Origin: Dillenia suffruticosa
Lineage: Eukaryota > Streptophyta > Magnoliopsida > Dilleniales > Dilleniaceae
Reading direction: 5' to 3'
Length of the DNA stretch: 64,000 bases
Assembly (NCBI GenBank): GCA_033439265.1
Contig: JAVTVX010000027.1
Location: 4,479,001 to 4,543,000, forward strand
Shown here: positions 49,101-59,450 of the stretch, piece by piece
How positions within the stretch are numbered: position 1 is the first letter of the stretch
Layout of the letters: every line of letters begins with the position of its first letter
Program-made: the position numbers and the translations under genes
The notes under the pieces: model-generated
What the model was told of the DNA's origin: nothing
Database searches by the model: none
Seen by the model: the letters and a program-made list of their open reading frames with translations, nothing else

Positions 49101-50680
49101 TAAAACGAGTGCTCATGTGCATTTGCCTCCTCAAGCTCGCCTTTTAAGCCATGTGAGTTGTCTATTTTTTTTTTTTTTTTTTTAACTTTAACCATACCAT
49201 TCATCGTGAGAAAGATATACTCTCTGGGCTAGAACATGTGGTGTTGGCCCCAACATGTTTGTTTGCTTCAAAATTTCAACATTTGGGACAGGAATGTTAA
49301 ATACTGATTGTGGGAATGAGAGCATTCCTTGTAGTATTAAATAGGATAAACGAACACAAAAATGTTCTGGGTAACTTGTTGCCATTGTTTTGAGTATCCC
49401 AAATGTCTTAAAACAAATCAACAAATATTTTTTTCATACAAAATTCTCGTATTCAAGTTGGGTTAGAATCATTTATCTTTTTCGACGATCGAGTATTTTA
49501 GATTCAGAATATGTTATGGAATCGGATCACTTTCTATTATTTCACAATTTAAATGCATTTCGGTGGAGAATGACCGACAAAGCTTCAACCTCTCTTTTTT
49601 TTTCTAACTTTTCAAGTGTTAGAAAAAATCTCTCTCTCCCTAAAAATGGGTTCTATATTGAATGCCACCCTTGTTTCATTTTTTTGTTTACTTTTCCCAA
49701 AAATTGAAAAATGCATTCTTGAGAGAGAAGGTAGTTGGGGATTGATGGGAGGTTAAGGGAGTTGGGGTTGTTTTTTAAGAAGCACCTCTCATTCTCTCTC
49801 ATTTAACATTCAAAAATTGAACTTAAATCAAATGGATTTGAATTGGGTCTCTTCTTATGGACGGACTCGCGCCCATTTTCAAGACATCGGATTTACGAAA
49901 GTGTGCTTAATGTATAAAGAACCATTTGAACATTAAGGCAACATGTATACATTGGCAAACGAGTATGAAAAAAGGCCCAAAAAAAATCAAGCTAATCATC
50001 GGCCAAGTAGTCCTAATTTTGTTGAGATGTACAATATTGTTCTATTTTGTTTTTATTATTGTGTAAGATAGTAATAAAATTTTCCTTGACTACTAATTTA
50101 GAATTATTAAAAAAGGGTTTTACATTTTACTGAATATTTAGATTAAATCATAAATATAATTTTTAGGAGCATTCGTTACTAAAATCCCAATAAAATATCA
50201 AATAGCATAATTTGGGGTGGTCTGAAACAATACTTCTACGGGTATATTTTATCAACTGAAATCAAATTGAGAATCTCCAATTTTTTTTTTAAAGTATTTT
50301 CTGTTTATACTTTGACAAATTTTTGTGTAATAATAATTTTTTTTTAATTTGCGAAAGCCAATTTTGTCTTTCGTGGCCAACCCAATTTTGAGATTAAGGT
50401 CTAGATCGATTGTTGTTATTGTATGCCACAGCCATCAAGAGTATGACACATACCCCAATTAAATTATATTGATGATGAATAGTATAACTTGCTAATTATA
50501 TTGAAAAATCATGAAAAAGCAAAATGTTTGGCTATTTCAATATTTGTTTGGAAGATTATACTTCTCTTTCAACTCTTTTCCCTCTTTTGATGCGGAACCC
50601 TTATGCTGTAACTATCGAGTTTGAACTGAGAACCAGGGATCATAAACTTGTATAGATATGCCTTTATCTTGAAGCCTGTT
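46200..50680. other. Intergenic DNA downstream of PLC-like gene
   Basis: The PLC 3' untranslated region probably covers the first few hundred bases. The rest is AT-rich with T-runs at 46967..46991 and 49166..49183, a (TTCTTA)n-like tract at 48773..48800, and no recognisable gene. Confidence 0.5.
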
Positions 50681-50726
50681 ATAGTTGAGTCTATTAAATG
50701 TTTCATTAAGGGAAAAGGACCAAAGC

Positions 50727-51410
50727 ATGATTCAAATTGCAATTACTAAGTTCCAAGATCATTCACTTTCACACACTCAAAATCAAACTAATACTTCCCA
50801 AAAAATTTTCCAGACTACAGATGCCTCTTGTGGACCATTCAATTTTCTTCCCAGGCAACATGGAGCCCTCCACAACCACAATAAGACCTCACAGGGGGCT
50901 GGACCAGCAAGCAAACCCCCTCATCAATTAAAGAGTCCCAAGCATTTAAAATACAAATACTGCCGGAGCTGTCAGGCTGTCTCCCAAGTCACAGCTAGAT
51001 CTCCCTATAATGAAGCTTGGACTTATGAGCCATGTTACATTAAGGACCCTCCCCCCCAAATTTATGATCTTGCCCGACTTATTGTGACGGCAAGTCTTAG
51101 TCCATTTTCAATTAATCAACAGTCGGTTGATGTCAATAGTTTGAAAAACATGTATAGTGCTTTCTTGAATCATGAATATGATGGAATGAATTTCAAACTC
51201 AGAGAGAATATAAGCAACTTTACCATCCGACTCCAGTTCAATCATGCTAAAAATATTTCTACCACGAGAAAAGGGGATGCTCGTTATGGAAACTATATTT
51301 TGGCGTTCATTTATAACGATCAAGTTACAACAACAATGCAGCAAGAAAATAATAAATACAGAATCATGCTACATAGCTCCTTTTGGCACCGATCCTGTAT
51401 ATGTATATAA
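50727..51410 (+). CDS. Unrecognised long open frame, probably not a gene
   Basis: The frame is open for 227 residues from the first ATG at 50727, long for this AT-rich DNA. The translation (MIQIAITKFQDHSLSHTQNQ...) has no signal peptide, membrane segment, repeat or motif I recognise, though it has pockets of ordinary composition (SPYNEAWTYEPCYIKDPPPQ). It could be an old transposon or gene remnant, an unspliced exon, or chance. No TATA or splice context supports it. Confidence 0.15.
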   Translation: MIQIAITKFQDHSLSHTQNQTNTSQKIFQTTDASCGPFNFLPRQHGALHNHNKTSQGAGPASKPPHQLKSPKHLKYKYCRSCQAVSQVTARSPYNEAWTYEPCYIKDPPPQIYDLARLIVTASLSPFSINQQSVDVNSLKNMYSAFLNHEYDGMNFKLRENISNFTIRLQFNHAKNISTTRKGDARYGNYILAFIYNDQVTTTMQQENNKYRIMLHSSFWHRSCICI

Positions 51411-51587
51411 TTATTGATGGCAGTATCGGAGGCTGCAGGCAGCAAAGCTGGGGTTGACATAGCTTAACACTTGCGGAAGCCAGATTTGAGGACAATATTT
51501 ACCTTTGTTCGGTACACAATATTCTACATCACCTTAATCATTAGGTCAGGGCAATAGAAGATGCAGCAATTAACTTGTTACATGAGC

Positions 51588-51746
51588 TTAGGGCGCTTTT
51601 TCACCATTGGTGTTGTTCATCTGGGCAATGTAGCCAGAGTTATGCCCATCATGATCACTTGGTTTTGTCATTGGCATCTCTTTCAAGCCATCAATTGGTG
51701 GCTTGTCATGATGTGCTTGCTCTGGGTCAGGTCCAGATCTTCGGCC
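51588..51746 (-). other. Candidate alternative terminal exon of the receptor-like kinase gene
   Basis: On the minus strand, after a good acceptor (CTGTTCCAG), 52 codons read GRRSGPDPEQAHHDKPPIDG and on to NNTNGEKAP before a TAA at 51590..51588. The composition is protein-like, and the frame upstream of the acceptor is closed. The phase (0) matches the donor after kinase exon 6 at 52276. It could replace the last exon (52209..52114), belong to another unrecognised gene, or be chance in the 3' untranslated region. Confidence 0.3.
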
Positions 51747-52113
51747 CTGGAACAGGAGCACATAATTTTAGGAATCATGTTGACAACACAAACACACAAA
51801 CATCCACCTTCTACATCCCAACCCCACACCTTGCATTAGGACATATATTCCCAAAGCAGTTCATGTAGCAGCACCATGCCTAAGCAAATGGGTTGGGACA
51901 GTCGGGATAAGAAAGGGTAAAATGCAATGCCAAATAGGTATTAGGGACCAGTATTGTCACATGTATCAGATGGTACTACTAATCTGCCCCCTTCAGTTTT
52001 TGAAGAAAACAAAGAAAAGAATAACCACATTCCAGTAGCATTATCATTTAGGATATTATCCAGTGAACACTGAATATCGACCTATAATCAGGTTCTGCAG
52101 AAGTCGATTGAAA

Positions 52114-54431
52114 TTATGTTTCCAGTAAAACCTGCTGCTTCCAGATATCATATATACGTTGACTAGGATTTGCTGCTGAAGGCCTATCTAATGATATGCT
52201 ACCTCCACCCTGTTGCACATGGAGAGTAAGTGCTTAATTAAACCTAAACGTGTTTAAGCAGGTTGCTTTACTTACAACTTTGAAGGGAGATTCTTCGGTT
52301 TCAAGCATGTGAACAACATGCCCCATTTTAGGCCGCTTTTGAGCGTTTGGGTCCACACAACGCAAGGCTACCAGAAGGGCACGCTTCAATGCTCTTGAAG
52401 ATGGTTTTTCAGGAATATTTGGATCCAAAACTCCCGCTGGGTTTCTGTTAGCAACCATCTTCTTAAGCCAGTCAACTAAATTCACCTGAAAGTCCAGATT
52501 TCATGTCAAATGCAACACGAACAAATTAAAAGAAAGAAAAATATTAGTTTTCACCCATCAATACACTGAATGGGTAATCTAGTATACCTCTTCTGAAGGC
52601 CGGCTGTAATCAACTGGGTTCCTCCCAGAAATAATTTCCATAATTAAAATTCCAAAACTATAAACATCACTCCTTTCATTCAACATGCCTGTACTTGCAT
52701 ACTCGGGAGCAACATAACTAGAAAAGGGGAAAGAAATGGTTAGTGCCTCTTTTGTACATGCACAAACAATATCCAAAACACAAGAATTTTCTACATTTCC
52801 GCATACCCAAATGTTCCCATCACCCGAGTAGTGATATAGCTGCTATCTGATCCTAGCAGTTTGGCAAGGCCAAAGTCTGAAAGTCTGGGATTCCAATGCT
52901 TATCCAGTAAGATGTTGCTGGATTTTATATCACGATGAACAACTTTTGGTTCCAGACCCTCATGAAGGTATGCTAGCCTGCATTAACAATTTACTTTAGT
53001 AATATTAGTTTCTGATTGATCAGCCATAAAGTTCACAAGGCCCTATCTGTCAACATGAAAAAAAGCACTTCAACACATGTTAGATCAATACCCTTTAGCA
53101 GTTCCAAGGATAATATTCATTCGAATCTCCCATGTAAGAGGACTCCGAGGTCCTAGCTCTCCATGAAGCCACTGCTCTAAATTCCCGTTATCGACATAAT
53201 CATAAACAAGCATTCTGAAACATAACAACATCAAATCATAAAATGAACTCGATTTTTTGATAAATAAAACAACATCGAGACAAAATTGTAAGCGAGCATT
53301 ATCAATTATCAAGCACTAAATTTCCATATTAAGGAGAGAGAATAGGTAAAAGATGAGGACCTATGAGCTCCTTCAACACAATAACCTAGCAATCTCACAA
53401 GATTCTTGTGCCTAACTCTTCCAATTGCCTCGACTTCAACTTTAAACTCCTTCTCAGCCTGTCCCCTGAAATTGTGTTCACTTCAATTCTCAGTCATATC
53501 ATCACAGCAAAATAAGACAAATATAACTGTTTTTGACAGCAATTAAATTAGAGTCCAAAAACCACCCAACAAAGCTTCTCGCACAATTCCATTCGGAAGG
53601 CATAATTCCACTCGATCAACTATAGGACGGTCAAATGGTGTCTCATAAAATGGCTTAATCCTAGTCTTTAAACCCTAGAATCCTCAAAGTGTGCTAACCG
53701 AATTCAGGCCCACTAAACTCATAAAACCAAACTAAAATAGAAAGAGGTCTAAGAAAGGACCTATTGTTGAGCAAGTTCTTGACAGCAACTTGAGTGTTGT
53801 CCTCCATAAGACCATAGTAAACAATCCCATACCCACCTTCACCAATCACTTTCTCATTCGCAAAACCATTGGTAGAAGCCTCAAGCTCTCTTAGAGTATA
53901 CCAATGACCCCAACCCAAATGTGAAACCTCGGGAACAACAGTAGAAACCTGTTCATTTGACCTAGACTCCCCACTTCCATGTGAAGATCTATTAAACTTC
54001 TCGGGATAGGAAATCCTATGATCTTTCCCAATCTCAATGTGAATTCTGTTATACCCAGTTGGGCTTTCCTCTTCTGGAGGCATAAAAAGCAAAGCTTGCC
54101 TATCATTTCCTGAAAAAGTGTCCGATTCTGGAAATGGGTTTGGCTGAACTTGAGTGTTATTTGTTCTCATATTGTCAGTTTTAATCACTTGAATCTCCTT
54201 TGAGACAATTGGGATTGTGGTGGGGTTTTGAGAATTGAGTCTGTTGATTTTTCTTTTGCTGCTGTTGTTGTTGTGGCGTCTTGAGGTGAGCCAGAGAGAG
54301 AGGAGAAAGAGAAGAAGAACAAAAGCAGCACCGACACTCACACCAAGAACAACCCACAGCCTAAGACCAAAAATTGAGGTTGGTTTTGAGAGCTGATCGG
54401 TCATTGTACTGGAGGTTTCGTGGTCTGACAT
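52114..54431 (-). CDS. Receptor-like serine/threonine protein kinase (At1g01540-like)
   Basis: Seven exons on the minus strand: 54431..53761, 53465..53361, 53214..53092, 52977..52807, 52717..52588, 52485..52276, 52209..52114. They give 501 residues. A short extracellular N-terminus precedes [14 protein letters not shown] and a transmembrane helix (about 24-48), then a polar juxtamembrane stretch and [20 protein letters not shown]. In the kinase domain: GEGGYG 197-202, Lys218 in VAVK, HRDIK with Asp316, DFG 334-336, GTFGYVAPEYA and [10 protein letters not shown]. All key residues are present, so an active RD kinase is expected. The family lacks a ligand-binding ectodomain; partners are not established. 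The C-terminal tail ([20 protein letters not shown], then DIWKQQ) is encoded by the small last exon. An in-frame upstream ATG at 54473 would add 14 residues. Confidence 0.92.
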
Positions 54432-54511
54432 TGGATTATTTGAAAAGAATAAAGAATACCCTTTTTGTTTCAAGGGTCATGAGTGAGTGGAGTTCATCAT
54501 CAATGTCATCC

Positions 54512-54524
54512 AATATATATATGA
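54512..54524 (-). promoter_or_regulatory. Putative TATA box of the receptor-like kinase gene
   Basis: On the minus strand CATATATATATTGG lies about 85 bp upstream of the 54431 ATG and about 40 bp upstream of the 54473 ATG. A GA/CT-rich stretch precedes it. Transcription starting 30 bp downstream would include both ATGs. Confidence 0.4.
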
Positions 54525-54699
54525 GAGAGAGGGTGGCGTGGGGGTGGGGGGAAAGGGTGGAATGAGGAGCGAGTGGAAGAAAAATTTGGAATTGCAGCTG
54601 TCAGGATTAGGACTCATGGAAGCGGACGATTGGCCCTTTCCCACTGCCCTTTTGCAAAGAATGAGGAGCGGCTAAGGCTGTAAATTTGCTATCAAGGTT

Positions 54700-57600
54700 G
54701 CAAAGCTGGTTCCCCCCTCCAATTTGCCGCGTGTCATCTTTATTGTTTGCCCCTTGTCACCTTAATTCTAGAAAATTTTAACAATATAACCAATAATATC
54801 AATAAATCTGAATTAAGATTTCAATCGGGTTGAGGGATTTCTTAATAAATATACTTGGATTACTAGGTAGGATCACCAAGATTCACATAATGCTCTAAAA
54901 TTCAACCAAAATGCATATAATTATTAATTTTTTTATTATTAATGAAATTTCACTTTTGATTTTTTTTTATATATAAAAAATTCAAATTGATTGAATATTT
55001 AAATTGTTCCAAATCAAATATAAGTGATTCGAATGAATTCTCAATCAACGAGTCAGTCGAGAGCATACCTTACTTAACAAAAAGAAGGAATTTTATTCTA
55101 ACCTTTACTTTAATGATCCTATCGTCATTTTGAGTTATTATAATCTCTTATGGGATTTCTAAAACATGACTTTAAGCATTGAGAAACCCAGAAGGGACTC
55201 GACTCCCGTATCCATTAACAAAAAAAAAGAATAAAAGATTAAAGATAGATGGAGCTGGCACTTTCAAATCTAATGAAGCACCCGAAGATGAAGCACCCAA
55301 AGATGTCACAAAGATATTAAAGGCATATGATTAATGAGAAATAAAATATGGATTGCATAAAGGTAGGGTGTAATTTTAATTTATTCTCCTTATAAAAATA
55401 CTTGAATGGTAAAACATTTTTATTTAAATGTCTTTCTTCAATTTCGAATATTCAAACTTTCGTAGGAGTATTTTTATATAACTAAAAAATAAATAAATAA
55501 ATAATTTTAATTTCTTTTGTTTTCTCCCTCTTTATCTTTTAATTTAATATATACTGCTTTGATTTCCTTTTATGTAATCCAATCCAGACAATTTCATCTT
55601 CGTAACCATTGTCTACCTAGTTGTATATATTTTGTACCATTCATTAAAAACATACACCCACCGCCATATTTTTGGAAATAAATTCCGCCAAAGCCTTTTC
55701 ATTCTTCGGATAAATAACCATGTTCATGATAGATAAGAATTTTCATTTTTTTTTGTACACAATTTGCCATCACCTGAAATTCCAAAGTGACAAGCAACCA
55801 AATTCCTGCCATATGGTTTCCGCATCATGTGAAATCGTATACCAGCTCAGTACTTAACGGTCAGTTAGACACCATTACTAATGAAAGAACTAATTAGTTA
55901 CGGTTTTTAAAATTTAGATTCTCAATCGTTACGTTTTGAAATTTATGGACCAATTTATAAATTTAGGGCAAAGTTTAAGAACTTTACATATAATTATCTC
56001 TTACCAAATAAGTCAGACAGAGGTCTAGAGTTGAGCAATTTTCTATCCCAAATGAATTCCTTTGCTTATGCCGTAGGTTTTCTTTATTTATCATCAGTAT
56101 CTGAGTTTTTATTCGATTAATTAGATTCAAATACTATGAGCCTATTTTAGGGATTAACTCTCCCAAAATCCTTTTTTATCATTCTCAATATTTAGATTTG
56201 AAATTTTTTATTAAAAGAGATTGAATGTGATCACTAAATTTAAAAAAATTTGATGCAACAGGGTTGTTTTACTCAATCCATCCATTTGACATAAAAAAGT
56301 TTCATCCTTTTTTTTACGATATATAATACCTTTCCCAAATCCCCAATCTCTCTCCCTTCGATCGGGAAAACTTCAGCAAAGAGTTCATTCGATCCACGAC
56401 CGAAAATAATGCTTAATGGTAATGTTATCAAAACCGTACCGTGTATTGATCCGTAAAATTCAAAAATATGATTGAACCGATTGGATCGTGGATCAATATG
56501 ATCGAATCGTTGATTTTTTAATAATAATTAAATATATATATAATCAATATTTACTTTTATAACTCATATTGATAATTAAAAACTAAATAACTAAATTATA
56601 AAGTCATATAAAATATAAATTAAAATCATAAGATCAAAAATTGATAGTCTCACATCTCATAGAAATAAAAAAAAAAATCTTAAAAAAAATAATTTTTTAG
56701 GTTTTAACCCTAAATCGCGGTTTTTTAAAATCGACGGTTTAACCTCAGTTCACGATTGAACCGCGGTTGAACTGCCGATTCAGTCCGGTTCAATCGTAAA
56801 AGGGTATTTTTATTCAACCGAATCATAAAATTGTTAAAAGAAGAGTTGAACTGGTTGAACCAACGATTCGGTCAGGTTTTAATAACATTGCTTAATGGGC
56901 CAATGACACCTGACTTCAACCAGAGGTCTCTAATAAAATTTATAGAAATGTCGATGGAGATTAACGTTAACTTCCCAACTTTTTAATTTTTTATTTTTAT
57001 TTTTAAATTTGATAGTTAATAATTAATTTATAATAAGAATATTGGTTGTACATTCCTATTTTTATCGGGCAAAGAAATAAAATTGTATACATTAATATAC
57101 TTTGCATTTTAATACTTATATAATTTCTCACAACCAATAAATTAAAAATTATTAATCTTTTCAACCTTATATCAAAATTATGTAAGATTTCTCATTGAAT
57201 TTTTTGTAACGCTATAATTGAATTTTCCGCTATATAATTTTTTAACCTCGTCCTTACTCTCCGAATAATCTGCGCGGCAAGTCAATAACATGCATTTCCA
57301 ATTTTTGTTAATAGAATTATGAAATTATTTTCCTGCAGTCTCTGCGTGGTTTTAATATAAGAATTTAATGCATGGATGTAATTTATATATATATATATAT
57401 ATATTTTATGTTTGAAATATCAACTTAATTGACCGAAACCATGAATAATTGTTTATTTCATAATTTCTTTGAATATAGGGGTATATTTGAAAAAATAAAA
57501 AGATAAAAAAAATTTTAATTAGTAAAAATAAAAAAAAAAATTTGTATTTATGAAAATTTAAATACTTAAAAAATAATATATAAATAAAATTTTTTTACTA

Positions 57601-59000
57601 TTCGTACCTGTCTGCAAGGACCAAAAGGATGAAGGAGCCTGATGAACCCCATTTAGAGATTTGGATTAGAGGAATTAAATGATTGGTTTAATGATGGCAT
57701 TTGTGGGCCATTGTTTAATGTAGGAGCTTCACATGCGACAAAACAAAGTTTGATGGAATGGAAAAAATATTAATGTGGCGGCGTTGGTCGGTAGATTTTG
57801 GATTATTAAACTTGTTTTATTCATTTGTTTAACAAATATTGTTTTTTTATTAGATACAACTCATATTGAAAATTTATATACTTACAAAAATTACAATATA
57901 AAATTTCAAAAACAAACTTAAATAAAAATTTTTTATTATTTCGATATTCCCGGAAAGACTTAATTAATATTGTTTTCTCCAATTTTGATAATAATTTTTT
58001 TTTATGGTCTTTGTCCTAAATTTCTTGTTATTCAAAGGCAAGAACTTGTAGCCATTTATTTATACATTGCATATATATATATATATATATATATACATAC
58101 TCAAAAATCTTTTTTGGTGTAATTATTAAAGGTTAATATCGATTCTTATTTGAAATATATGTACTTAGTTTTTTTTTTTTTTTATCAAAAGAACTAAAAT
58201 TCAAATGCAATTTTGAGATGAGAATTTTTGTTGAAAAACTTATTTACCTAATTGCAAGGAAGGCCATGCTTAATATATAAATATATGTATTTACTTGATC
58301 ACTATTGTTCAAAAATTCAATTAATTTAATTTGAAAAGCTATAAGTTTAATTTTAGAATTAACTCTTTCGATTCTTATTTTTTTTATTTTTTCAATACGA
58401 TTTCAAAATTTTAATTAAAAAAGTTTCACTTTATGAATATATTCGGGCTGTATTTAATAATACACATGCCATTTGATAGGTCGAGAAAACTCAATTGATA
58501 TTTGGGAGAAAAAGAGAGAGAATATTTTAGGATCAGGAGAAATGATTTTAACCCCTCTTCTCTTTATGTTTTGTGACGCAAACTATTGACGTGCACACGG
58601 TTAAATCTTTTCGATATTTGTAATAATTAATTTCATATATTATGTAAAATTGAGTAAATATAAAAAATATTATTGATATATGTAATAATTCACTTTGGAT
58701 ATTATGTAAATTAAGTAAATATATAAAATATTATTTGCACCGAATAGATTTGATTGGATATTTTTTTAAAAAAATTTATAAATCTTTCCGATTAGGACAA
58801 ATATGGTGATATACTAATATCTAATAGGTTCACGAACAAATATTGGCATTTGTTAAGCAAGAATTTTGTTTTAAATATTATGTATCGAGAAAATAGATAT
58901 CGAAAAAGTTTTACTTATTAAAAATTTAATCCGGTTAAAATCGAAGTGATCGGCTATGATTTATATATATATATATATAAAGGACTATCATTTTCTAGGC
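54700..59000. other. Intergenic DNA between receptor-like kinase and POLA1
   Basis: Very AT-rich with no recognised gene. It holds a degenerate inverted SINE-like block at about 56085..56240 (matching the family body in reverse), another weaker one near 58295..58430, and TA tracts at 57386..57405 and 58071..58095. A CG-richer stretch with GGTTGAACTG/CGGTTCAATC repeats lies at about 56720..56880, resembling the terminal region of a DNA transposon, but I could not define ends. Confidence 0.45.
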
Positions 59001-59008
59001 AATACCCG

Positions 59009-59191
59009 CTAGAATCAAACTCTTTTAGGTTGAGTGGTTGGGTATTCTATCCCTTTAATCAGAAATCTCTATTTTAAATCTTGTAAATAAAGAAAAAAAA
59101 TTTAGAAGAGTTAACCTTTTAATGATACCTATAATAATTGAATCGCATTAATTAGACGAAATTCAGATATTAGTTGATGAAAAAAAAAAGA
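59009..59191 (+). mobile_element. tRNA-derived SINE, family 1, in the POLA1 upstream region
   Basis: The head is GGTTGAGTGGTTGGGTATTC with TATCCCTTTAATCAGAAATC. The body has GAAGAGTTAACC and CGCATTAATTAGACGAAATTC, ending in an A-run at 59180..59189. Identical 9-bp target duplications CAATACCCG lie at 59000..59008 and 59192..59200. It ends about 125 bp upstream of the first E2F site of the DNA polymerase alpha promoter. Confidence 0.83.
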
Positions 59192-59250
59192 CAATACCCG
59201 TTTGGTAAGGGCCCTAGTTTGAGAGGTGGACTTTGGTCCAGCCAAGTAAA

Positions 59251-59345
59251 TGGGCCAAACTTGAGCCCAATCTGACTTGGACTCGACACGACGCTAAGGG
59301 AGCAGCAAGTAAGGCATTTCCCGCGTAAATCACAATATTTCGCGC
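59251..59345 (+). promoter_or_regulatory. POLA1 promoter: two site II elements and two E2F sites
   Basis: Site II motifs TGGGCC (59251..59256) and AGCCCA, that is TGGGCT inverted (59264..59269), lie upstream of two E2F-consensus sites (TTTSSCGC): TTTCCCGC at 59317..59324 and TTTCGCGC at 59338..59345. This combination is typical of plant S-phase genes, where E2F/DP and TCP factors act. No clear TATA box is present, as expected for this gene class. Confidence 0.7.
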
Positions 59346-59386
59346 CATTTTTCCAACATATCTGCCCATTTCCATTTCTCGAAACC

Positions 59387-59390
<4 letters not shown>

Positions 59391-59420
<30 letters not shown>
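59391..59420. repeat. (GA)n tract in the POLA1 leader
   Basis: About 15 GA units end 31 bases before the POLA1 ATG. Confidence 0.95.
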
Positions 59421-59425
<5 letters not shown>

Positions 59426-59450
59426 AACAGTGAAGAGAGAGACCGGGTAA

